From positions 1 to 7,573 of the forward strand of contig DRJJ01000319.1 of the NCBI GenBank assembly GCA_011052255.1: a DNA stretch of 7,573 nucleotides, given 5' to 3'. Source of the DNA: Gammaproteobacteria bacterium (GTDB lineage: Bacteria > Pseudomonadota > Gammaproteobacteria > DRJJ01). Below the pieces are notes generated by a model. It saw only the letters and a program-made list of their open reading frames with translations. It searched no databases and was not told the DNA's origin. Each line of letters starts with the position of its first letter. Position 1 is the first letter of the stretch. The position numbers and the translations under genes were made by a program. Positions 1 through 4,774 of the stretch are shown here, piece by piece.

Positions 1-1
1 A

Positions 2-103
2 CTGGAGCTGGCCACGCAGCTTGCTGCCACTCAATCCGGTCAGCCCGCCGGTCAAACAGACGGATCAAATAAGCTGATCAAATTGTCCGGGGCACTGTCC
101 TGA
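2..103 (+). CDS. Possible C-terminal tail of an unidentified upstream gene (partial)
   Basis: One forward frame is open from the left edge for 33 codons and stops at TGA 101-103. Its codons (several CTG, GCC, CAG, GGT) resemble those of the downstream genes. The tail is polar and Gln/Ala/Gly-rich in its first half, as is common for a disordered C-terminus. I do not recognise the protein. Genes such as aspS often lie upstream of yebC in gammaproteobacteria, but nothing here identifies one. The other two forward frames also stay open for part of this stretch (stops at 70-72 and 75-77), so the frame choice is an inference. It would end 49 nt before yebC. Confidence 0.33.
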   Translation: MELATQLAATQSGQPAGQTDGSNKLIKLSGALS

Positions 104-116
104 TGCAGTGCATTGT

Positions 117-125
117 TGTTACAAT
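117..125 (+). promoter_or_regulatory. Candidate extended -10 promoter for yebC
   Basis: TGTTACAAT fits an extended -10 element: TG, one base, then TACAAT, which matches 5 of 6 bases of TATAAT. It lies 27 nt before the yebC ATG. No good -35 hexamer is present; CTGTCC at 95-100 matches only 3 of 6 bases at 19-nt spacing. That is tolerable for extended -10 promoters. The predicted transcript start is near 131-133, leaving a leader of about 20 nt that contains the GGAAG ribosome-binding site at 143-147. This is by-eye matching only. Confidence 0.35.
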
Positions 126-152
126 AATGGCTGATCACAACTGGAAGCAGAC

Positions 153-896
153 ATGGCTGGACACAGTAAATGGGCAAATATACAGCATCGTAAAAAGGCG
201 CAGGATAACAAGCGCGGCAAGCTGTTTACCAAACTAATACGAGAAATTACCGTTGCAGCCCGTATGGGTGGCCCGGATGCCGATTCCAACCCGCGCCTGC
301 GCGCAGCGATAGACAAGGCCCTGGGCGCCAACATGACGCGCGACACGGTAGAACGTGCAGTCAAACGGGGCAGCGGCGCGGCAGACGGTGAAAATTACGA
401 AGAAATTATCTACGAAGGTTACGGGCCCAACGGCGTAGCCGTGATGGTGGATTGCCTGACCGATAACCGTAACCGTACCGTATCTGAAGTGCGTCACGCA
501 TTTAGTAAATCGGGTGGCAATCTGGGTACCGATGGTTCGGTAGCCTATCTGTTCACCAAGATCGGTAGCATGAGCTACCCGCTCGGCAGTGATGAAGACA
601 AAATCATGGAAGCGGCACTGGAGGCAGGCGCCGATGACGTGGTCACCAATGAGGATGGCAGTATCGAAGTGGTCACCGCCTGGGAAGAATTCGTTACCGT
701 CAAGGAGGCCATGGTGGCCAGTGGCCTGGAGCCGGAACATGCGGCCGTTACCATGCAGGCCTCTATGACCGTTGACCTGGAACTGGATGATGCGCAGAAA
801 GTGATGCGTCTGGTGGATGCGCTGGAAGATCTGGATGACGTGCAAAACGTGTATTCCAATGCCGACTTCAGTGACGAGGTTATGGAACAGCTATGA
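153..896 (+). CDS. yebC: YebC/TACO1-family protein
   Basis: The 247-residue product matches the family's usual length (about 246 in E. coli). It opens with the hallmark N-terminus MAGHSKWANIQHRK and the basic run through KRGKLFTKLIREI (residues 20-32). The family signatures IYEGYGPNGVA (86-96) and LTDNRNRT (102-109) follow, and the C-terminal domain is rich in Asp and Glu. The ATG at 153 is supported by GGAAG at 143-147, five bases upstream. Known for the family: mitochondrial TACO1 is a translational activator, bacterial members have been linked to relief of ribosome stalling on proline-rich sequences, and some were earlier described as DNA-binding regulators such as PmpR. The exact role here cannot be read from sequence. 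Its position just before ruvC is the common gammaproteobacterial arrangement. The ruvC start lies 64 nt downstream, or 7 nt if an alternative GTG is used. Confidence 0.96.
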   Translation: MAGHSKWANIQHRKKAQDNKRGKLFTKLIREITVAARMGGPDADSNPRLRAAIDKALGANMTRDTVERAVKRGSGAADGENYEEIIYEGYGPNGVAVMVDCLTDNRNRTVSEVRHAFSKSGGNLGTDGSVAYLFTKIGSMSYPLGSDEDKIMEAALEAGADDVVTNEDGSIEVVTAWEEFVTVKEAMVASGLEPEHAAVTMQASMTVDLELDDAQKVMRLVDALEDLDDVQNVYSNADFSDEVMEQL

Positions 897-909
897 GTAG
901 AATGTGTTT

Positions 910-939
910 GATCAGAAGATACTTGACCAGAAGATACTC
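910..939 (+). repeat. 15-nt tandem duplication between yebC and ruvC
   Basis: Two adjacent 15-nt copies, GATCAGAAGATACTT (910-924) and GACCAGAAGATACTC (925-939), are 13/15 identical. Both differences are T/C transitions. Read in the ruvC frame each copy encodes DQKIL, so both differences are synonymous third-position changes. The duplication lies 21 nt before the conserved ruvC ATG. It may be an N-terminal extension of RuvC, decayed coding sequence or simple non-coding duplication. Confidence 0.8.
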
Positions 940-951
940 GAACGGAATAGT
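923..951 (+). promoter_or_regulatory. Weak candidate promoter for ruvC-ruvA
   Basis: TTGACC at 923-928 matches 5 of 6 bases of the sigma-70 -35 consensus. AATAGT at 946-951 matches 4 of 6 bases of the -10, with 17-nt spacing. Transcription would start near 957-959, almost at the ruvC ATG at 961, giving a nearly leaderless message. That would fit the lack of a well-spaced Shine-Dalgarno sequence there. The -35 lies inside the tandem repeat, so the match may be coincidental. Confidence 0.22.
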
Positions 952-960
952 ACACCCCTG

Positions 961-1473
961 ATGCGTATACTGGGTATTGATCCAGGCTCACGCATTACCG
1001 GTTACGGCGTAATCGAAACAGACGGTCACACCGTAAAATATCTGGATAGCGGCTGTATTCGCACCCGTCAGGATGCGATGCCGGATCGCTTACGGATTAT
1101 CTTCGACAGCGTCAGAACACTGGTCACCACCCACCAGCCGGATGTGCTGGCCATCGAAAGCGTCTTCATGCATCGCAATGCCGGCTCGGCACTCAAACTG
1201 GGTCATGCACGTAGCGCTGCCATCTGTGCCTGTGTGATTGATGACATCCTGGTAGACGAATACTCACCGCGTGAAATCAAACTGGCGATTGTCGGCAAAG
1301 GCAGTGCGGGCAAGGAGCAGGTGCAGCATATGGTGACCCATCTACTCAATCTCAACGCCACCCCCCAGGAAGATGCGGCAGATGCACTGGCAGTTGCCCT
1401 GTGTCACAGTCATACCCGGCATGGCACAGGGTGCCTGGGTGCATACCGTAATAAAGGGGGTCGGTTAAGATGA
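961..1473 (+). CDS. ruvC: Crossover junction endodeoxyribonuclease RuvC
   Basis: RuvC is the dimeric Holliday-junction resolvase that nicks two opposing strands of a four-way junction during recombination repair. The 170-residue product is close to the 173 of E. coli and aligns without gaps over the active site. The four catalytic acidic residues are at D7 (in LGIDPGS), E66 (in AIES), D138 and D141 (in EDAADAL). The base-stacking F69 and the conserved lysines K107 and K118 are also in register, so the enzyme should be active. It ends in GRLR like E. coli RuvC. I chose ATG 961 because the family starts right before this first beta strand. Its Shine-Dalgarno is poor (GGAA at 944-947, 13 nt away). 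An in-frame GTG at 904, with GAG at 895-897 upstream, would add 19 residues. The TGA stop overlaps the ruvA ATG by 4 nt, implying coupling. Confidence 0.96.
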   Translation: MRILGIDPGSRITGYGVIETDGHTVKYLDSGCIRTRQDAMPDRLRIIFDSVRTLVTTHQPDVLAIESVFMHRNAGSALKLGHARSAAICACVIDDILVDEYSPREIKLAIVGKGSAGKEQVQHMVTHLLNLNATPQEDAADALAVALCHSHTRHGTGCLGAYRNKGGRLR

Positions 1474-2069
1474 TAGGTCGATTACGAGGTGTCTTGCTGC
1501 TCAAGCAGGCCCCTCATTTATTACTGGATGTAAACGGGGTTGGCTATGAAGTGGATGCGCCGATGTCGACATTTTATTCCCTGCCAGAGCAGGGTAGCGA
1601 GATTACACTGCAGATTCACATGGTGGTGCGTGAAGACAGCCAGACCCTGTATGGTTTTAACAGCGAGGCGGAGCGCAGCCTGTTTCGCAGCCTGATCAAG
1701 GTCAATGGCGTGGGTGCCCGACTGGCGCTGACCATCTTATCGGGCATCAGTGTGGATGAATTTGCGGCCTGCGTTGAGCAACACGACAGTGCCAGTCTGG
1801 TTCGTCTGCCGGGTATTGGCAAAAAGACAGCCGAACGGCTGATTATCGAAATGCGCGACCGCCTCAAAGATCTGCCTGCACAGGGTGCATCCACAGTTGC
1901 TTCAGCCGATGGCCACGGCCATGATCCGGTGCAGGATGCAGTCAGTGCCTTGATAGCGCTGGGTTACAAGCCCCCTGAGGCCAGTCGTATGGTACGCTCT
2001 GTGCCATCGGCTGACGGCAAGGGCAGCGAAGATTTGATCCGGCTGGCCTTACAGTCAGCCATCAATTAA
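1470..2069 (+). CDS. ruvA: Holliday junction branch migration complex subunit RuvA
   Basis: RuvA forms tetramers that hold the Holliday junction in a square-planar form and load RuvB hexamers on opposite arms. The 199-residue product is near the usual 203. The N-terminal OB-fold domain starts MIGRLRG and contains VNGVGYEV (21-28). The acidic pin residues E55 and D56, which separate strands at the crossover, are present in VVREDSQTLYGF. Two helix-hairpin-helix motifs follow, at VNGVGARLAL (78-87) and LPGIGKKTAERL (113-124). A flexible linker (about 136-152) leads to the C-terminal RuvB-binding three-helix domain with ALGYKPPEASRMV (163-175). The ATG overlaps the ruvC stop as ATGA, and AGGGGG at 1455-1460 provides the ribosome-binding site nine bases upstream. 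The gene ends at the family's normal C-terminus. Confidence 0.97.
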   Translation: MIGRLRGVLLLKQAPHLLLDVNGVGYEVDAPMSTFYSLPEQGSEITLQIHMVVREDSQTLYGFNSEAERSLFRSLIKVNGVGARLALTILSGISVDEFAACVEQHDSASLVRLPGIGKKTAERLIIEMRDRLKDLPAQGASTVASADGHGHDPVQDAVSALIALGYKPPEASRMVRSVPSADGKGSEDLIRLALQSAIN

Positions 2070-2071
2070 AA

Positions 2072-2084
2072 GATACCGGGTATC
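2072..2084. repeat. Small palindrome in the ruvA-ruvB gap
   Basis: GATACCGGGTATC has 6-bp arms around one central base. It starts 2 nt after the ruvA stop. An RNA hairpin would need a larger loop and hence a shorter stem, and no T-run follows, so it is not an intrinsic terminator. It may be a protein-binding site or chance. Confidence 0.5.
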
Positions 2085-2098
2085 CAGTTGAAAAGGGT

Positions 2099-2111
2099 AG
2101 TAATCATTACT
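2099..2111. repeat. Second small palindrome upstream of ruvB
   Basis: AGTAATCATTACT has 6-bp AT-rich arms around a central C and lies 17 nt before the ruvB ATG. Its symmetry suits a dimeric regulator's operator, but it does not match the E. coli LexA box (CTG-N10-CAG). No good promoter surrounds it: TTGAAA at 2088-2093 has no convincing -10. Its function is unknown and it may be chance. Confidence 0.5.
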
Positions 2112-2128
2112 TTTAGCGAGACCATCAA

Positions 2129-3175
2129 ATGATCGAATCAGATCGCCTGATCAGTGCAGACGGCAGTGTTGATGACGAGGCGCTGGAACGTGCCATTCGT
2201 CCAAAAACGCTGGCTGACTATACCGGCCAGACACCGGTGTGTGAGCAAATGGAAATCTTTATCCAGGCCGCGCGAGAACGCAGCGAGGCACTCGATCATG
2301 TATTGATCTTCGGGCCGCCGGGTCTGGGTAAAACCACCCTGGCGCATATCATTGCTAATGAGATGGGCGTCAGTCTGCGCCATACCTCCGGCCCGGTGCT
2401 GGAGCGTGCCGGTGACGTCGCAGCATTGCTGACCAACCTGGAACCAAACGACGTATTGTTTATTGACGAAATACATCGATTGAGCCCGGTAGTGGAAGAG
2501 ATCCTGTACCCGGCGATGGAAGACTATCAGCTCGATATCATGATCGGCGAAGGACCGGCAGCGCGCTCAATCAAACTGGATCTGCCGCCGTTTACTCTGG
2601 TTGGCGCAACGACCCGTGCTGGCCTGTTGACCTCACCGCTGCGAGATCGTTTCGGCATCGTGCAAAGACTGGAGTTCTACAACGACAGCGAGCTGACCAG
2701 CATCGTCAGCCGTTCAGCACACATTATGGATCTCGAAATAACACCACAGGGTGCACACGAGATAGCCAGCCGTTCGCGTGGTACACCACGCATAGCCAAT
2801 CGCCTGCTACGCCGGGTACGCGACTATGCGCAGGTAAAAGGCGATGGTGATGTGGGTGCAGAAATCGCCGATGCCGCGATGAAAATGCTGGAAGTCGACA
2901 AAAAGGGTTTTGATCAAATGGACCGGCGCTTGCTACGCACCCTGATCGAGAATTTTGGTGGGGGGCCGGTAGGGGTGGATAATCTGGCTGCCGCGATTAG
3001 CGAAACCCGTGAAACCATCGAAGACGTGCTGGAACCCTATCTGATACAACAGGGTTTTATCATGCGCACACCCCGTGGACGCATGGCCTTGCCAGCGGCG
3101 TATAAACATATGAACCTGAAACCACCGGAAGCGGTTTCGGAAGAAGACTCGTGCAGCGATTCAGATGGTGAATAA
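2129..3175 (+). CDS. ruvB: Holliday junction branch migration ATPase RuvB
   Basis: RuvB is the AAA+ hexameric motor that, docked on RuvA, pulls DNA through the junction using ATP. The N-terminus MIESDRLIS closely matches E. coli RuvB. Walker A is GPPGLGKT (62-69), Walker B is LFIDEIH (110-116) and sensor 1 is GATT (159-162). The arginine-finger segment is SPLRDRFG (169-176) and sensor 2 is GTPRIANRLLRR (218-229). The C-terminal winged-helix domain has GGPVGVDNLAAAI (278-290) and IQQGFIMRTPRGRM (306-319). All ATPase residues appear intact. At 348 residues it is longer than E. coli's 336. The excess is mainly an acidic Ser/Glu/Asp tail after KPPE (331-334). The ATG at 2129 has a weak GAG (2118-2120) eight bases upstream. 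The 59-nt gap after ruvA is the widest break inside ruvABC. Confidence 0.97.
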   Translation: MIESDRLISADGSVDDEALERAIRPKTLADYTGQTPVCEQMEIFIQAARERSEALDHVLIFGPPGLGKTTLAHIIANEMGVSLRHTSGPVLERAGDVAALLTNLEPNDVLFIDEIHRLSPVVEEILYPAMEDYQLDIMIGEGPAARSIKLDLPPFTLVGATTRAGLLTSPLRDRFGIVQRLEFYNDSELTSIVSRSAHIMDLEITPQGAHEIASRSRGTPRIANRLLRRVRDYAQVKGDGDVGAEIADAAMKMLEVDKKGFDQMDRRLLRTLIENFGGGPVGVDNLAAAISETRETIEDVLEPYLIQQGFIMRTPRGRMALPAAYKHMNLKPPEAVSEEDSCSDSDGE

Positions 3176-3199
3176 CAGCCTGGAAAAGGCGATATCTTA

Positions 3200-3238
3200 A
3201 TGGAATTAAATACTTCAATAATGGTCTTTAACAGGTAA
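3200..3238 (+). CDS. Candidate 12-codon leader mini-ORF ending on the ybgC start
   Basis: ATG at 3200 opens a frame encoding MELNTSIMVFNR. It stops at TAA 3236-3238, whose last A is the first base of the ybgC ATG (TAATG). A purine-rich GGAAAAGG at 3182-3189 lies ten bases upstream of the ATG. ybgC's own Shine-Dalgarno, AGG at 3233-3235, is only two bases from its start, so ribosomes finishing this mini-ORF could restart at ybgC. An ORF this short arises easily by chance and the peptide matches nothing I know. Confidence 0.25.
   Translation: MELNTSIMVFNR
3217..3222 (+). promoter_or_regulatory. Weak -10-like hexamer in the ruvB-ybgC gap
   Basis: The 62-nt gap at 3176-3237 is AT-rich in its second half. 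AATAAT at 3217-3222 matches 5 of 6 bases of the -10 consensus, but I see no matching -35 hexamer at 16-18 nt. A promoter for ybgC-tolQRAB would be expected in related operons. Without a -35, and without a terminator after ruvB, readthrough from ruvB is equally plausible. Confidence 0.2.
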
Positions 3239-3663
3239 TGAATGAATCTGTGAACGAATTCACGTGGCCTGTCCGTGTTTACTATGAAGATACCGATGCG
3301 GGTGGTGTAGTCTATTACGCCAATTATCTGAAGTTTATGGAACGCGCACGTACCGAGTGGTTGCGTTCACTGGGATTTGAACAGGACATCATGATGCAAC
3401 AACAGGATGTTATATTCGCCGTCAGGTCGATTGAGATTGATTTTATCAAGCCGGCCCGTTTTAACGATGCGTTGCAAGTCAGCGCACAACTGGAAAAGAA
3501 AGGCCATGCCAGTATGGCCCTGCAGCAGGAGATCTGGCGTGAGCATGAGCCGCAAACCATTTTGTGTCGTGCCCGGGTGCGTATTGCCAGTCTACAGGCC
3601 TCGACACTGACGCCACGTGCGATCCCGACCGAGATTACAGGAAAATTGAACCGTGCAAGCTGA
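3238..3663 (+). CDS. ybgC: Tol-Pal associated acyl-CoA thioesterase YbgC
   Basis: This is a single hotdog-fold cytoplasmic thioesterase of the 4-hydroxybenzoyl-CoA thioesterase family, 141 residues against 134 in E. coli. The motif WPVRVYYEDTDAGGVVYYANY (from residue 10) carries the catalytic aspartate, D20 by alignment to E. coli D18. MERARTEWLRSLGF (34-47) is the family's first long helix. Family members hydrolyse acyl-CoA or acyl-ACP thioesters and are linked to phospholipid metabolism; the native substrate is not settled. Where E. coli and Haemophilus have VVYH, this protein has VVYY, a variant I recall from other proteobacteria. ATG 3238 is the best start for family length, although its AGG is only two bases away. 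The end overlaps tolQ by 11 nt. As first gene of the tol-pal cluster it is the expected neighbour. Confidence 0.95.
   Translation: MNESVNEFTWPVRVYYEDTDAGGVVYYANYLKFMERARTEWLRSLGFEQDIMMQQQDVIFAVRSIEIDFIKPARFNDALQVSAQLEKKGHASMALQQEIWREHEPQTILCRARVRIASLQASTLTPRAIPTEITGKLNRAS
3639..3644 (+). promoter_or_regulatory. Ribosome-binding site that fixes the GTG start of tolQ
   Basis: AGGAAA lies inside the 3' end of ybgC, eight bases before GTG 3653. This near-optimal spacing supports the GTG as the tolQ start. No in-frame ATG occurs until M12 (3686), which would remove the conserved N-terminal segment before the first membrane helix. Confidence 0.7.
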
Positions 3664-4327
3664 TTATTCGTTTATAGGCCTGATCATGGGCGCCAGCCCG
3701 GTAGTGAAAGTGGTGATGGTGTTGCTGTTACTGGCCTCTATCGTGTCGTGGAATCATATCTTACGCAAGGCCGCGGTTATAAAGCTGGCCAGGCGTGCCG
3801 CCGATGAATTTGAAAAGCGTTTCTGGTCGGGTAGCGACCTGAATGACATCTACCGTTCAGTGGTGCAGCGCAGGGATCCGGCTACTGGTATGGAAAATAT
3901 ATTCGAGGCCGGGTTCAAGGAATTTGCCCGTTTACGCAAACAGTCGAATGCCAAACCGATGGAAGTACTGGAAGGTTCACAACGGGCCATGCGCGTCAGT
4001 CTGGCGCGTGAGCTGGATGAGCTGGATACGCATTTATCCTTTCTGGCAACGGTGGGCTCAACCAGTCCCTATGTAGGCTTGTTTGGTACTGTGTGGGGGA
4101 TCATGAATTCATTTCGATCACTGGGTTCGGTCGAGCATGCCACCCTGGCACTGGTAGCGCCGGGTATTGCCGAGGCGTTGATCGCCACCGCCATGGGCTT
4201 GTTTGCAGCCATACCGGCCGTTATCGCCTATAACCGCTTTGCCAATGATGTGGAAAGACTGGACAGCCGCTACGACACATTTATGGAAGAGTTTTCATCC
4301 ATACTGCATCGCCATGCGCAGGAGTAA
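3653..4327 (+). CDS. tolQ: Tol-Pal system inner-membrane motor protein TolQ
   Basis: TolQ is a MotA/TolQ/ExbB family proton-channel subunit that surrounds TolR and uses the proton gradient to drive TolA. The product has 224 residues (E. coli 230). Three membrane helices are visible at about 16-34, 130-152 and 168-194, with a large cytoplasmic loop between the first two containing EKRFWSGSDLNDIY (54-67). The second helix carries SPYVGLFGTVWGIM (138-151) and the third carries VAPGIAEALIATAMGLFAAIPA (168-189). T146 and T179, equivalent to E. coli T145 and T178, line the proton path. The C-terminus lacks roughly the last six residues of the E. coli protein, which are not conserved. Translation starts at GTG with a good Shine-Dalgarno. 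The start lies within ybgC, and tolR begins 27 nt after the stop. Confidence 0.97.
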   Translation: MQADYSFIGLIMGASPVVKVVMVLLLLASIVSWNHILRKAAVIKLARRAADEFEKRFWSGSDLNDIYRSVVQRRDPATGMENIFEAGFKEFARLRKQSNAKPMEVLEGSQRAMRVSLARELDELDTHLSFLATVGSTSPYVGLFGTVWGIMNSFRSLGSVEHATLALVAPGIAEALIATAMGLFAAIPAVIAYNRFANDVERLDSRYDTFMEEFSSILHRHAQE

Positions 4328-4328
4328 G

Positions 4329-4346
4329 TCCGGGTTTTTGCCTGGA
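4329..4346 (+). promoter_or_regulatory. Hairpin between tolQ and tolR covering the tolR ribosome-binding site
   Basis: TCCGGG (4329-4334) can pair with CCTGGA (4341-4346) around the loop TTTTTG, giving a 6-bp stem with one G-T wobble. The 3' arm contains GGA (4344-4346), the only Shine-Dalgarno-like element eight bases before the tolR ATG. The stem lies just after the tolQ stop, so ribosomes finishing tolQ would open it. That suggests translational coupling. No T-run follows the stem, so it is not a terminator. Confidence 0.4.
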
Positions 4347-4354
4347 TATAACTA

Positions 4355-4774
4355 ATGGCTCGTCAACGTAAACGCAAACGCCCGATGTCGGAGATTAATG
4401 TGGTTCCGTATATCGATGTGATGCTGGTGTTGCTGGTGATTTTTATGATCACCGCACCGCTAATGGTGCAGGGTGTCAAGGTGACCTTGCCACAGGCTGA
4501 GTCGAAGCCTTTGCCACAGAAAGATCAGAAGCCGTTAATCATCACCGTGGATAAGAATGGTGATTATTATCTGGCTACCGAGAAAAAGCCGGTCACGCTG
4601 GAAACCATGCTGACACGTATTGTAGCGGTCAGACAGCATAAGCCAGGGACGCAGCTGATCGTCTTTGGTGATGAAAAGGTTGCCTATGGCAGTGTGATTG
4701 AAATAATGTCCCTGTTGAAAAAAGCCGGTATCGAGGACGTCGGTCTGGCTACTGAACCACCGGGGAGCAGGTGA
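4355..4774 (+). CDS. tolR: Tol-Pal system inner-membrane protein TolR
   Basis: TolR is an ExbD/TolR family protein and the single-pass partner of TolQ that couples proton flow to TolA. The 139-residue product (E. coli 142) begins with a basic cytoplasmic stretch (ARQRKRKRP), then EINVVPYIDVMLVLLVIFM (13-31). The essential membrane aspartate is D21, equivalent to E. coli D23. One transmembrane helix spans about 19-38, and APLMVQGVKVTLPQA (34-48) begins the periplasmic domain. The rest is a typical periplasmic domain ending in the IEIMSLLKKAGIEDVGLAT region. ATG 4355 has only a weak GGA upstream, possibly held in a hairpin. The TGA stop is immediately followed by the tolA TTG, with no gap. Confidence 0.97.
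   Translation: MARQRKRKRPMSEINVVPYIDVMLVLLVIFMITAPLMVQGVKVTLPQAESKPLPQKDQKPLIITVDKNGDYYLATEKKPVTLETMLTRIVAVRQHKPGTQLIVFGDEKVAYGSVIEIMSLLKKAGIEDVGLATEPPGSR
4762..4767 (+). promoter_or_regulatory. Ribosome-binding site that fixes the TTG start of tolA
   Basis: GGGGAG lies in the last codons of tolR, seven bases before TTG 4775. It favours the TTG over the in-frame ATG at 4799, whose nearest candidate, GAAG at 4792-4795, is only three bases away. The codon before the TTG is the tolR stop TGA, also in the tolA frame here, so no earlier start is possible. Confidence 0.65.

Noticed and set aside
73..137. GCTGATCA at 73-80 repeated at 130-137 before yebC
   Set aside because: It is a short 8-mer containing a common palindrome, and the flanks align only loosely. 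Not enough for a functional repeat.
234..991. Minus-strand ORFs of 203 and 138 codons (234-845 and 575-991) opposite yebC
   Set aside because: They are opposite a clearly conserved yebC frame and have no recognisable motifs or ribosome-binding context.
1647..1663. CTG...CAG element inside ruvA resembling a LexA box
   Set aside because: The spacer is 11 nt rather than 10, and it lies within coding sequence far from any promoter position.
2088..2132. Short TTG-initiated frame ending in TGA over the ruvB ATG
   Set aside because: It is the ruvA frame continuing past its own stop, and ruvA already ends at the family's normal C-terminus. Twenty open codons are expected by chance fairly often, and the start has no clear support.
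3178..3190. GCCT-GGAAA-AGGC hairpin just after ruvB
   Set aside because: The stem has only 4 bp and no T-run follows, so it does not qualify as an intrinsic terminator.
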